Assembly (NCBI RefSeq): GCF_037911585.1
Contig: NZ_JBAJNS010000001.1
Location: forward strand, 3,962,001-4,026,000
Direction: 5' to 3'
From: Streptomyces sp. GSL17-111
GTDB taxonomy: Bacteria; Actinomycetota; Actinomycetes; Streptomycetales; Streptomycetaceae
Length of the DNA: 64,000 nucleotides
The translations under genes and the position numbers were made by a program. The notes under the pieces were generated by a model that did not search any database, was not told the origin of the DNA, and worked only from the letters and a program-made list of their open reading frames with translations. This document shows positions 7,851-16,089 of this stretch, one piece after another; positions within the stretch are counted from its first letter, which is position 1, and the number at the start of each line of letters is the position of its first letter.

Positions 7851-8306
7851 GATTCGGATCTGGGCAGGCCATACCGCTCTCCCGCCCAACCTCCGCCGCC
7901 CCGGTGGAGGATCTCTCAAGGCTCCGCCCTTGCGATAGCCGCTGAGCCCTCACTATCTTGATGTCAAGATTTCTCGCGGGGGAGAAGACATGGCTCAGGA
8001 AGCGCTCGGATATGCCATGAACGGCTGATTCCCTCCGGTACGCACGTTGGCGCGCGTCCGACAACCTGGGCAACAGGCTGTACTTCCTCGAACCCGTGCG
8101 CGGCTGATGACGTCTGAGTGACGGGTGCGGGAGGTGGGTCATGCGCAGTCCCGAGCACCCTCCGCCACCCCGGGAGAGGGGCCGCACCAAGCCATGAGAA
8201 CCGCCGAGCAGCGGCGTATCCCGGTCGAACTGTCATGTCCGGGTATGGAATGTTCTGTCTGCGGGGATGTCTACCAACGACCCCCACCGAGCACGGGAGG
8301 CGCGGG
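7851..8306. other. Intergenic region between rfbA and first peptide cassette
   Basis: This 456-bp stretch has no convincing full-size gene. It holds the dyad at 7955-7970 and, 20 nt further, a strong SD-like GGGGGAGAA before a 12-codon reading frame (7990-8028, MAQEALGYAMNG). That could be a leader peptide or chance. The remainder shows no clear coding bias. Confidence 0.4.
7955..7970. promoter_or_regulatory. Operator-like dyad ATCTTGA-TG-TCAAGAT
   Basis: A perfect inverted repeat with 7-bp arms and a 2-nt centre, in a short AT-richer patch upstream of the peptide/methyltransferase cassettes. The shape and core (CTTGA...TCAAG) are typical of MarR-type operators. No MarR gene lies in this part of the window, so the regulator is unknown. 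Confidence 0.5.
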
Positions 8307-8414
8307 ATGGGTAAAAAGGGCGGGGACCATTCCGGGAAACCGGACACCGCAGGAGGCGACGGCCACCGGGAGAAGCCTCCGGGCCCCACGAAGCCGTACG
8401 AGCCACCGAAATGA
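8307..8414 (+). CDS. Candidate RiPP precursor peptide 1 (imiditide-like)
   Basis: A 35-residue peptide, preceded by an SD (GGGAGG) 7 nt before the ATG. It begins MGKKGG, is very rich in Gly, Pro, Lys and acidic residues, lacks Cys, and ends PYEPPK. An Asp-Gly pair (D18-G19) is the kind of site that forms aspartimide readily. It ends 7 nt before the start of a PIMT-like methyltransferase. The same layout recurs at 9663-10929 with a different peptide. Imiditide RiPPs consist of just such a precursor and a PIMT homologue. No other modifying enzyme or exporter is adjacent. The precursor role is inferred. Confidence 0.6.
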   Translation: MGKKGGDHSGKPDTAGGDGHREKPPGPTKPYEPPK

Positions 8415-8421
8415 GTCCGCG

Positions 8422-9525
8422 TTGACGACGGCACGGCACGACCTCGTCCGCACCCTGGAGAGGGCCGGTGCCGTGCCTCCCGCGTGGCGCAACGCCGTCG
8501 CCGCGGTGGACCGGGCGCTGTTCATCCCCGCGCGGTTCGGCACGTTCGACGCCGAGGCCGACCCGGAGACGTGGCGGTCGGTCGTCTACAGCGACGCCCC
8601 GGTCATCACCCAGGTCAACGACGGGCTGGACCTCGGCGCCGGGGCGTTCGAACGGCCGACGTCCTCGTCCTCCATGCCGTCCCTCATGCTGGAGATGCTC
8701 GACCTGCTCGACGTGCGGGACGGCGACCGCGTGCTGGAGATCGGGACGGGCACCGGCTACAACGCGGCCTGGCTGTGCCACCGTCTCGGTGAGGACCGGG
8801 TCACCACGGTGGAGTACGACCGGGAGGTCGCCGCGCGGGCCCGCGCCAACCTGGCCGCCGCCGGCTACCGGCCGACCGTCGTCGTCGGTGACGGCCTGGC
8901 GGGCCACGCACCGGGCGCCCCCTACGACCGGGTCATCGCCACCTGCACCCTGCGCGACTTCGGGCACCTGGTGGAGCAGTGCCCGAGCGGGCGGATCATC
9001 GCCCCGTGGGGCAGCAGCTTCTTCCACGGCTCCTTCGCCACCCTCGACGTGCGCGACGGCATCGCACAGGGCAGCCTCACCGGTGACCCGGGCTTCATGT
9101 GGGACCGCGTCCGGCGCGCCGGAGCAGGTCACATCCGGGACTACTACCACGGCGAGACCGGCGTCCAGAGCAGCACCCGCGTCCCCCCGCAGAACGTGCT
9201 GCAGACCGATCCCGCGTTCTTCGTGTCGCTGCACGTCACGGACGCCTGGTACCGGTGGTGCGACGCGGAGGACGACACCGGGGAGGCCACACTGTGGCTG
9301 TTCGCCGACGACGGCACGTCGTGGGCCACCGCCGAGTACGTCCCCCGCACCGAGGAGTTCGAGACCGACCAGTACGGGCCGCGCCGCCTGTGGGACGAGG
9401 TGGAGGCCGCCTACCGGGAGTGGGAACGCCTGGGCCGCCCCCCACGCGACCGCTTCGGCCTCACCGTCGGTCCGGACGGCGCCCCCCAGGTCTGGCTCGA
9501 CACCCCCGAGCGACCGGTCCCCTGA
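8422..9525 (+). CDS. PIMT-like O-methyltransferase 1 (RiPP aspartimide type)
   Basis: A 367-residue homologue of protein-L-isoaspartate O-methyltransferase. It has SMPSLMLEML at about residue 83, corresponding to the substrate-loop region of PIMT, the SAM motif EIGTGTGYN at about 104, and a C-terminal extension of about 170 residues not found in housekeeping PIMT (about 220). I chose TTG 8422 because it aligns with the start of the second copy and lies 7 nt after the peptide stop. PIMT homologues of this longer type methylate an Asp in partner peptides, which then closes to aspartimide. The methyltransferases of ATP-grasp and FxLD systems are relatives, but no ATP-grasp or LanB-like gene is nearby. 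Confidence 0.8.
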   Translation: MTTARHDLVRTLERAGAVPPAWRNAVAAVDRALFIPARFGTFDAEADPETWRSVVYSDAPVITQVNDGLDLGAGAFERPTSSSSMPSLMLEMLDLLDVRDGDRVLEIGTGTGYNAAWLCHRLGEDRVTTVEYDREVAARARANLAAAGYRPTVVVGDGLAGHAPGAPYDRVIATCTLRDFGHLVEQCPSGRIIAPWGSSFFHGSFATLDVRDGIAQGSLTGDPGFMWDRVRRAGAGHIRDYYHGETGVQSSTRVPPQNVLQTDPAFFVSLHVTDAWYRWCDAEDDTGEATLWLFADDGTSWATAEYVPRTEEFETDQYGPRRLWDEVEAAYREWERLGRPPRDRFGLTVGPDGAPQVWLDTPERPVP

Positions 9526-9662
9526 GGTGGAGCTCCGCATCGTTCCTCCGACCCCGGCTCCCGACTGCCCGCGCTTCTCGGCCGACTACCGGTGACGGTG
9601 CGTAAGGTAGGACGGATTCGGGCATAGCCCCTTCGGTCGGTACGGAGGACGGGAGGTCCCCC

Positions 9663-9758
9663 ATGGGCAGGCACGGTGACGGCAAGGGCGGCGAGGAGGG
9701 CGACAAGAAGCAGTCGCCCCAGGAGTCCGACGGCCAGTGGCCCCCGAAGAAGAAGTGA
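9663..9758 (+). CDS. Candidate RiPP precursor peptide 2 (imiditide-like)
   Basis: A 31-residue peptide with SD GGGAGG upstream of the ATG at 9663. It begins MGRHGDGKGG, is rich in Gly, Lys and acidic residues, has no Cys, and ends QWPPKKK. It has two Asp-Gly pairs (D6-G7 and D23-G24). The second sits just before the aromatic-Pro-Pro-Lys tail, echoing the layout of peptide 1 (Asp-Gly, then Pro-rich tail with one aromatic and PPK). It ends 4 nt before the GTG of the second methyltransferase. Sequence identity between the two peptides is low outside this pattern. Confidence 0.6.
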   Translation: MGRHGDGKGGEEGDKKQSPQESDGQWPPKKK

Positions 9759-9762
9759 CCGC

Positions 9763-10929
9763 GTGAGCGATCCGCAGCGGCTGGTGGAGATCCTCACCAA
9801 CCTCAAGGCCCTCACCCCGCAGTGGACGGCCGCTGTGTCCGCGATCGACCGTGCCCTGTTCGTACCGGACACCTTCCGCCAGGGCGATCGGGTCGTCGAC
9901 CGGTCCGACACCCCCGCGACGTGGGCCCGCTACGTCTACGGCGACCTCGCTCTGACCACCCAACTCAACGACGGCGCCGACACGCACGAGGACGGGCCGC
10001 AGATCCCCACCTCCTCCACGTCGATGCCTTCGCTCATGCTGGACATGCTGAAGCTGCTGGAGGTCTCCGAGGGACACCGCGTCGCTGAGATCGGCACCGG
10101 CACGGGCTACAACGCGGCCTGGCTCGCTCACCGGCTGGGCGACGACAGCGTCGTCACGATCGAGACCGACCCCACGCTCGCCGAACGCGCTCGCGCCAAC
10201 CTCGCGGCGGCCGGACGCCGTCCCACCATCGTCTGCGGCGACGGCCTCGCCGGGATCCTCCAGCACGCTCCGTTCGACCGGTTGATCTGCACCTGCTCGG
10301 TGCAGTCCGTGCCGTACGCCTGGATCGAGCAGACCCCGGCCGGACGGATCGTCACGCCGTGGGGCAACGGCTTCTTCTCCGCGAGCTTCGCCGTGCTCGA
10401 CGTCGCCGACGGTGTCGCGCACGGTCGCTTCACCGGCCGCCCGGCTTTCATGTGGGCACGCCAGCAACGTCCCGGGCGGGGCTTCCTCTCCGACCACCTC
10501 GACGCGCCGAAGGCGTCCGAGACCACCACCGGCATCAACCCCGAGACGCTGTACGGGGACCTCGACCAGCGGTTCGCCGTCTCCGTCGGCCTGTCGGGAG
10601 GCATCTGGCCGCTGCTCGTGGAAGCCGACGACGGCAGCGACGAGTCCACCCTGTGGCTGCTCACCGACGACGCCCGGTCCTGGGCCTCGGTGGACTACGT
10701 GCCCGGCCACGAGACCTTCTGCGTGGAACAGGGCGGCCCCCGGCGGCTGTGGGACGAGATCGAGGCAGCACACCAGCGGTGGGCCTCGGCCGGCCGCCCC
10801 TCCCGGGACCGCTTCGGTCTCACCGTCACCGCCGACGGCCAGGCCGTCTGGCTGGACGAACCGGAGTCGCCCTACGCGGTCGCTGCTTCCCCCCGGGGCA
10901 CGGCACAGTTTTCGCCGTCCGAGGCGTGA
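9763..10929 (+). CDS. PIMT-like O-methyltransferase 2 (RiPP aspartimide type)
   Basis: A 388-residue paralogue of the preceding methyltransferase. Shared features are SMPSLMLDML, EIGTGTGYNAAW (about residue 107), RARANLAAAG, VTPWG and a similar C-terminal domain containing RLWDEIEAA and SRDRFGLTV. The GTG start at 9763 is 4 nt after the peptide stop, so translation is probably coupled. The two enzymes look clearly diverged rather than recently duplicated, and each sits with its own peptide gene, suggesting co-evolved enzyme/substrate pairs. Role in aspartimide formation is inferred from family and context. Confidence 0.8.
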   Translation: MSDPQRLVEILTNLKALTPQWTAAVSAIDRALFVPDTFRQGDRVVDRSDTPATWARYVYGDLALTTQLNDGADTHEDGPQIPTSSTSMPSLMLDMLKLLEVSEGHRVAEIGTGTGYNAAWLAHRLGDDSVVTIETDPTLAERARANLAAAGRRPTIVCGDGLAGILQHAPFDRLICTCSVQSVPYAWIEQTPAGRIVTPWGNGFFSASFAVLDVADGVAHGRFTGRPAFMWARQQRPGRGFLSDHLDAPKASETTTGINPETLYGDLDQRFAVSVGLSGGIWPLLVEADDGSDESTLWLLTDDARSWASVDYVPGHETFCVEQGGPRRLWDEIEAAHQRWASAGRPSRDRFGLTVTADGQAVWLDEPESPYAVAASPRGTAQFSPSEA

Positions 10930-10968
10930 CATCCGACCTCACTGTCCGAAGCCGGACGCGACACGTTC

Positions 10969-11472
10969 TCAGGCGGCGCCCGGACGATCGTGCAGGGCCT
11001 TGGCGATGAGGTCATGGATGAGGTGTTCGCCGGGGGCCCGGTTCTCCTTGAGGCGAGGTAGGTCGTCGGGTCCGAACCAGTCGTAGGTGCTGTGCTTGGA
11101 CCACTCCAGGGCGGGGCGGTCCAGATCGCCGTCGACGGTGACGAGGTAGTCGGCCTCGTGCCGGGTCCCGTTCCCGTCGTCGCCGGTCCAGGTGCTGATG
11201 CCGAGCAGCCGTCGGACGCTGAGCAGGCGCCAGCCGGTCTCCTCCGCCACCTCGCGGGCGAGCGTGTCCAGCAGATGTTCGCCGGGCTCGACGTGCCCCC
11301 CGACGATGTCCCAGCAGTCGGGGAAGAGTCGCTGGTCAGTGCTGCGCTTCTGGGCGAAGGCTTGGCCCGCCGGATTGAGGACGACCGCCCCCACCGCCCA
11401 GACCTCGCCGACTGCGGGAACCGGGATCTCGACACCGCGGTCCACGGCCACATGGAGGTGATCGTCAGGCAT
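10969..11472 (-). CDS. NUDIX hydrolase
   Basis: This 167-residue protein contains a complete NUDIX box, GHVEPGEHLLDTLAREVAEE followed by TGW, which binds the metal and cleaves a nucleoside-diphosphate-linked substrate. The substrate cannot be told. It converges on the second methyltransferase (39-nt gap). The ATG at 11472 gives a standard-length single-domain protein. I see nothing unusual. Confidence 0.88.
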   Translation of the reverse strand: MPDDHLHVAVDRGVEIPVPAVGEVWAVGAVVLNPAGQAFAQKRSTDQRLFPDCWDIVGGHVEPGEHLLDTLAREVAEETGWRLLSVRRLLGISTWTGDDGNGTRHEADYLVTVDGDLDRPALEWSKHSTYDWFGPDDLPRLKENRAPGEHLIHDLIAKALHDRPGAA

Positions 11473-11719
11473 GTTCACACGGTATCGGCCGCTTCCGACC
11501 CCTGTACTGAGCGCGCATCCCGGCTCCTCCCTTGCATCGGGGATTGCCAGGGGTGCGCCACCGCTACGTCGCGGCACAGGTCGGCGAACCGCTCGGTTTC
11601 GCCCGCGCACAGTCGCTCCATCGGCCTCGCCGGGGGCGGAGGTCTCAGACAGCGGACGCCGCTCCCGACCAGTGAGGCGAGTAGGGCCACCCCGAGCACC
11701 AAGCCGGAGTCCGCCTCGT

Positions 11720-12162
11720 TCACCGGTCCACCGCCGGGAGGAGCAACACGCACCAGGTGCTCGTGCCGTCCTCGCTGGTGCCCCACCGGTGGCCCAGGGC
11801 GTCGACCAGCAACATGCCGCGCCCGCTCTCGTCATCGGGTCCCGGGTTCTTGACTCGCGGACGCCCGGGCGAACCGTCGTCCACTTCGATGCACAGTTCG
11901 GCATCGTTGCGGGCGAGCCTGAGTGCACGCTTCGCCCGCTGCCGTGAAGGACGGCGTTGGTGACCAACTCGCTGGTCACGAGCTGTGCGACGGCGACGAG
12001 TCCCGCGCAGTCCCAGAGGCGAAGGTGCGCCCCGACCACCTCGCGCATCTGTCCGGCTCTCTCGGGGTGTGGGGCGAAGGACACTGCGACGTGGTCCACG
12101 TGCTGGGTGTGCGGTACAGGCGTGCCCAACTCTCGCGGGAGGTGAGGTCGTGCGAGCGTCAC
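11720..12162 (-). pseudogene. RsbW-like ATP-binding protein with a frameshift
   Basis: The N-terminal part (from GTG 12162, 8 nt after GGAGG) carries the N-box VTSELVTNAVLHG of HATPase_c_2 regulatory kinases. The C-terminal part, in another frame, carries LARNDAELCIEVDDGSPG and SGRGMLLVDALGHRWG. One C appears to be missing near 11922-11924 (GTGCACTCAGG where GTGCACCTCAGG would restore the frame). Such ATPases accompany the XRE/DUF397 pair in WhiJ/AbaA-type loci of Streptomyces, and the XRE gene is divergent here. A sequencing error would give an intact gene of about 148 residues. Confidence 0.8.
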
Positions 12163-12315
12163 AGGGATTTCCTCCACGGCTCAGGTGACGGGGGCCCACG
12201 GCAGTACCCCCGCTGCAGGCGGGTTTTGTGGGTACGGGCTGTCGCCATCGGCTCTGATGCGACCACGTTGATGCACGCCATGGTTAACGTTCAATCGAAC
12301 ACACGAAAGAGCATG

Positions 12316-12333
12316 AATTGGCAATTGCCAATT
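12316..12333. promoter_or_regulatory. 18-bp perfect palindrome, probable operator
   Basis: AATTGGCAATTGCCAATT is a perfect palindrome in the AT-rich gap between the divergent ATPase and XRE genes. It is strikingly AT-rich for this genome and well placed to control both directions. The XRE regulator encoded 136 nt downstream is the obvious candidate ligand. Confidence 0.6.
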
Positions 12334-12468
12334 AACGTGCATGGGGTGTTGCCGTGAGGGCTGTGCGTGCAAGACTCCGGACTGCACTCTCCGACTGGGC
12401 GACGTCATGCCCCGTCCGCCAGGCAGGGGCCCCAACCGGGCGGACAGCGAACCGAATCAAGGAGACAG

Positions 12469-13347
12469 GTGGCCGCACGTAGAGGACCGACGTACCTGCG
12501 GGTCATGTTGGGCAAGGAGCTCCGCGCGCTCCGCGAGCAGAAGAGCCGCGAGAGAGACGGCGGGTACACGGCCGAGGCCGTCTCCCTCGCTCTGGGCTTC
12601 TCTCGCTCCAAGCTGAGCCGAGTAGAGGCCGGTGAGATCCCGCTCCCGAAGCTGGCGGACCTCGAAGCTCTGATGGATCACTATGGCGTGATACATGACG
12701 CAGACCGCGACCAGCTGCTCCAGATGCAGCGGGATTCGCTGAAGAGCGAGCCGGTCACCTCGTACCGCCATGTCCTGCCGTCAGGGTTGCCGCGATACCT
12801 GGGGCTGGAACGGGAATCGGTCCGCGTCCGGGGCTACGAGAACAACGTCGTGCACGGCCTTCTCCAGCACGAGGCGTACGCACGGGCGCTGATGGGCTCA
12901 GCCAAGATTGTCGAGGAGCGCACGACCGATGCGGTGGAAAGCAGTGTGAGGGCACGCCTGGAGCGCAAGGAACTCCTCGACGGTGACCGCGAGGTCCACA
13001 TCATCCTGACGGAGTCAGCCCTGCGTACCGCCTACGGAAGTCCTGAGGTGATGCGTACTCAGTACGGGGAGATCATCCGCCTCTGTCAGCGGGACAACGT
13101 GGAGGTGCAGATCATTCCAGAGAACCTGTCCGACATGTACCGCGCAGGATTCAGCTTCACGATCTTGGACTTCGTTGAGTTGGACCCTGTCGTGCAAAGC
13201 GACAGCTACAGAGCGACCACGCTGTGGTCGAAGCCCTCTGACGTCGGGCAGTACCAGAGGCAGTTCGATGCCATGGTGAAGGCGGCGCCCGGGCCCTCCC
13301 AGACGCCGCAGTTTCTGAAGAACCTCGAAGAGAAACTGTGGAGATGA
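12469..13347 (+). CDS. XRE-family regulator with DUF5753 (WhiJ/AbaA-type)
   Basis: A 292-residue protein with an N-terminal helix-turn-helix (about residues 15-75, ALGFSRSKLSRVEAGEIPL) and a DUF5753 ligand/effector domain (about 100-290, with GLERES, VVHGLLQHEAYARAL and the C-terminal YQRQFDAM). These regulators usually act with a small DUF397 protein encoded next door, as in WhiJ systems controlling development. The GTG start at 12469 follows AAGGAG. Its stop overlaps the DUF397 start (ATGA). It is probably autoregulated through the upstream palindrome. Confidence 0.88.
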   Translation: MAARRGPTYLRVMLGKELRALREQKSRERDGGYTAEAVSLALGFSRSKLSRVEAGEIPLPKLADLEALMDHYGVIHDADRDQLLQMQRDSLKSEPVTSYRHVLPSGLPRYLGLERESVRVRGYENNVVHGLLQHEAYARALMGSAKIVEERTTDAVESSVRARLERKELLDGDREVHIILTESALRTAYGSPEVMRTQYGEIIRLCQRDNVEVQIIPENLSDMYRAGFSFTILDFVELDPVVQSDSYRATTLWSKPSDVGQYQRQFDAMVKAAPGPSQTPQFLKNLEEKLWR

Positions 13348-13568
13348 ATACTCACTCGATCCCCCTTCCGCACCAGGCTTCTGTGTCCCCTAGCTCCTGG
13401 TTCAAGTCGTCGTACAGTGACCAGGGTGGCGGCAACTGCATCGAGGTCGCCCACCTCGGCGCCACCGTTGGTGTCCGAGACAGCAAGGACCTGTCCCGGC
13501 CCGCGTTCGTGGTCCCGCAGGACGCGTTCGCGGCCTTCGCGGCGTTCGCGGCCGTGCACAGTGTCTGA
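13344..13568 (+). CDS. DUF397 small protein
   Basis: A 74-residue protein with the DUF397 core WFKSSYSDQGGGNCIEVA and VGVRDSKDLSRPAFVV. It is translationally coupled to the XRE regulator and probably modulates it. The C-terminal tail AFAAFAAFAA comes from short tandem DNA repeats (near-identical 9-mers at about 13526-13555), a likely slippage site. Confidence 0.9.
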   Translation: MNTHSIPLPHQASVSPSSWFKSSYSDQGGGNCIEVAHLGATVGVRDSKDLSRPAFVVPQDAFAAFAAFAAVHSV

Positions 13569-13590
13569 CCTCATGGCGTAGGCAGCAACG

Positions 13591-13622
13591 CGGCCCTCCT
13601 GAGCCACAGGCCAGGAGGGCCG
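13591..13622. terminator. Terminator hairpin
   Basis: An inverted repeat with 11-bp arms (13591-13601 and 13612-13622) lies between the convergent DUF397 and EcsC genes. Confidence 0.7.
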
Positions 13623-13682
13623 TCTGCGGTGTCGCCGCGACTCCTCGGCAGTCCGCTGGGGGCATGGGCGGATGGCCTTACC

Positions 13683-14696
13683 TCACGTGCTGCTGGTCTG
13701 CGGGGCGTCGGGCCCGTCGACCGCCAGTGCCGCAGGCAGCGGCAACCCGTACTTCTCGCACAGGAACCGGGTCTGGCAGTACCGCTGAGCGTCGGCGGCC
13801 ACCCGGCCGAGAACCGCGGAGTTCATGCCGGCACCGACGAGGATGCCCACGAACGGGACGACCTTGGCGACGTTTTTGACAGGCACCCTGGCGCCGGCCG
13901 GGCCCAGTTGCTGCATCAACTTCTCAAGAGCGGCCAGGAGACGGTGATCCTGGCGGAGCTTCTGCGACCAGTTCACGCGTCCCTTGACCGCGTCCGCTGC
14001 CCGAGCGACGTCCCGCAACGGTTTGGCTTTGGCCGCCTGAGCCATGAAGGATCGCTGCACCAGGCGTTCGATGAAGTCCTGTTCCTTGGGGTCCTTGGCG
14101 TCGTAGCCGTAGGAGTACGCGACGCGCGCCGCTATCGACGTGCTCAGAACCTGGATGACGAGGATGTCCGCCGTCATCGCAGCGGGTATCCCGGCGACGG
14201 GGACCAGGGCCAGCAGGCCCATGGCGCCTCCTTCGAACGCTCCGGTGGTCCGCCACTTGAGGGTGTTGCGGGTCAGCAGCCGGTCACAGACCTGAAGGTC
14301 CTGCTGCCGCAACTCGGTGAAACAGTCCACTTCGAGGCCGCGCTTGCGGGCGAGCTTCTCGACGTTCTTCGGGTCGTTGAGATCCAAGGCCCAGTCGTTG
14401 ACCAACTCGAGTAGTGCCGCCGCGCCGGCAAGCGCCGGTCGCATGGCCGTGTCGGAGACCAGGTCGCCTGCGCGACGCATCGGTTCCGCGACCGCCTCCG
14501 GTACGGCTTCCTTGGCTCGACGCAGGGCGTTTCCCGCCACCTCACCGCTACGGTCGAGTGCGGAGCTGGCCCAGTTCGGCAGGCCACGGCGTTCCTTGCG
14601 ACGCTGCCAGTGCTCGTTGAGCGCGTCCCACACTTGCTGCTCGTACGCGGTCATCGGGATCACACCGTCGGCCAAAGGGTCGGCGCACGTGCTCAT
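13683..14696 (-). CDS. EcsC-family protein
   Basis: A 337-residue protein resembling the EcsC family (PF12787): long amphipathic helices, a Gly/Ala-rich hydrophobic patch GLLALVPVAGIPAAMTADILVIQ in the middle and a second hydrophobic segment near VVPFVGILVGAGMNSAVLG. Function is not established; some members are membrane-associated. The ATG at 14696 follows GGAG at good spacing. An in-frame GTG upstream at about 14786 would add a Thr/Gly-rich lead and is an alternative. Confidence 0.75.
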   Translation of the reverse strand: MSTCADPLADGVIPMTAYEQQVWDALNEHWQRRKERRGLPNWASSALDRSGEVAGNALRRAKEAVPEAVAEPMRRAGDLVSDTAMRPALAGAAALLELVNDWALDLNDPKNVEKLARKRGLEVDCFTELRQQDLQVCDRLLTRNTLKWRTTGAFEGGAMGLLALVPVAGIPAAMTADILVIQVLSTSIAARVAYSYGYDAKDPKEQDFIERLVQRSFMAQAAKAKPLRDVARAADAVKGRVNWSQKLRQDHRLLAALEKLMQQLGPAGARVPVKNVAKVVPFVGILVGAGMNSAVLGRVAADAQRYCQTRFLCEKYGLPLPAALAVDGPDAPQTSST

Positions 14697-14876
14697 TGAC
14701 GTTCTCCATCTCGACTGGATCTTGCCTGCACCACCCGTCCGGCGTCCGCCGGGGCGGGTCTCGTTATGAGTGGTGGTGCTCACCTGCGCCTCTCCCCGCG
14801 GTGTCGGGGACACCGCCACGGGCCCGGCGTCCGTGCCCACTCAGACAAGTATCAGAAGTGGTGAGGTGACCAACGG

Positions 14877-15095
14877 TCATTGACTTGATCGGTGGGAGAA
14901 TTCTCGGGCGAGCACATCGACCTCGGCCCGCCATGCCTGTACCTGACCGTATGTGGGCCCGAGTTCGTACAGGTGGTAGTGGCAGTCCAGGCTGAGCGGG
15001 GCCCAGCGGGCCGTCGCCTGCCCGGCCTTCTCCGATGCGGTGAACGAGTGCGGGGTGCGTACCGCAATCCGCTGCTGGACGCCGCGTCGCCCCAG
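14877..15095 (-). pseudogene. Possible C-terminal remnant of an unidentified gene
   Basis: In the 490-bp gap between EcsC and the SAM methyltransferase, one minus-strand frame reads about 70 residues with natural-looking composition, including RWAPLSLDCHYHLYELGPTY and QAWRAEVDVLAREF, then stops at 14877. No start codon or SD suits it. I do not recognise the family; it may be chance. Confidence 0.25.
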
Positions 15096-15186
15096 TGCGC
15101 GCCGGGGCCGATCGTCGGGCTTCTGCCCTCAGCGATACGCCGGGCTTCGCGCTGTGCTTTCCTGCCGACTCCGGCACAGTGCAGGT

Positions 15187-15981
15187 ATGACGTTGGGTTT
15201 CAGCGGTGACGTGGCGGACTACTACGCGAAGTTCAGGCGGGGCTACCCGGAGGAAGTCCTCGACATCTTGCAGGAGTTCTTCGCGCTCACGCCGGACGAC
15301 ACCGCCCTTGACCTCGGATGCGGCACAGGGCAGCTTGCCGTTCCACTGGCCTCCCGGGTCCGGTCGGTCATCGGCATGGACCCCGAGCCCGACATGCTGC
15401 GCCTCGCTCGCGCGTCCGCCGCCGGACAGGGAGTCACCAACGCGACCTGGGTCCTGGGCGCGGACACGGACGTCCCCGCCCTGGGCGCACTGCTGGAGCG
15501 ACGGCCGCTGCTCGCGATGACGGTGGTGGGCCAAGCTCTCCATTGGATGAGGCACGAGGCCCTGTTCTCCGAGTTGTTGCCGCTCTGTCGTGCTGGAGGT
15601 GGCGTCGCCGTGGTGTCGAACGGGACGCCGCTGTGGCTGCAGGACACGGAGTGGTCCCAGGCTCTGCGCCGTTGTTTGGAACGTCACTTCGACACCCGGT
15701 TGAGCGCGTCGTGCGGCACCGCTGAGGAGGACCGGCTGCGGTACGCCCTGGCCCTCGAGGACGCCGGCTTCACCGACGTGCGCACCACCTCGGTCGCCTA
15801 CACCGATGAGCTGACCTTCGAGCAGCTCATCGGTGGGCTCTACTCGGCGGTGCCGGCACATCAGCTACCGGGCGGCGGGGAGCGGTCCGCGTTCGCGGAG
15901 CGTGTCCGGGAAGCGCTGCCCCCGGGTGAACTGTTCACCGAACATGTCGAGGTCGTGGCGCTCGTCGGCCGGGTTGGCTGA
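15187..15981 (+). CDS. Class I SAM-dependent methyltransferase
   Basis: A 264-residue protein with SAM motif I LDLGCGTGQLA (about residue 40), the acidic residue in MDPEPDML, and VGQALHWM as the post-motif. The N-terminal GFSGDVADYYAKFRRGYP matches the common Streptomyces class I methyltransferases of the UbiE/Methyltransf_11 type. The substrate is unknown. The ATG at 15187 has a weak GCAGGT upstream. It stands alone, flanked by gaps, so context says little. Confidence 0.82.
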   Translation: MTLGFSGDVADYYAKFRRGYPEEVLDILQEFFALTPDDTALDLGCGTGQLAVPLASRVRSVIGMDPEPDMLRLARASAAGQGVTNATWVLGADTDVPALGALLERRPLLAMTVVGQALHWMRHEALFSELLPLCRAGGGVAVVSNGTPLWLQDTEWSQALRRCLERHFDTRLSASCGTAEEDRLRYALALEDAGFTDVRTTSVAYTDELTFEQLIGGLYSAVPAHQLPGGGERSAFAERVREALPPGELFTEHVEVVALVGRVG

Positions 15982-16089
15982 GCAGCCGGAATCGCTTCGT
16001 GACAAAACGTCCGTGCACCGACTCGCCACCTGACCTCGACGGCTTCAACGTTGCCGCCGTCCCCCACCGGACCGTGCCGGAGGGCGCGG

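Noticed and set aside
8307..10929. FxLD-type lanthipeptide or ATP-grasp RiPP system
   Set aside because: Related methyltransferases occur in those systems, but the peptides lack an FxLD motif and no LanB-like or ATP-grasp gene is adjacent.
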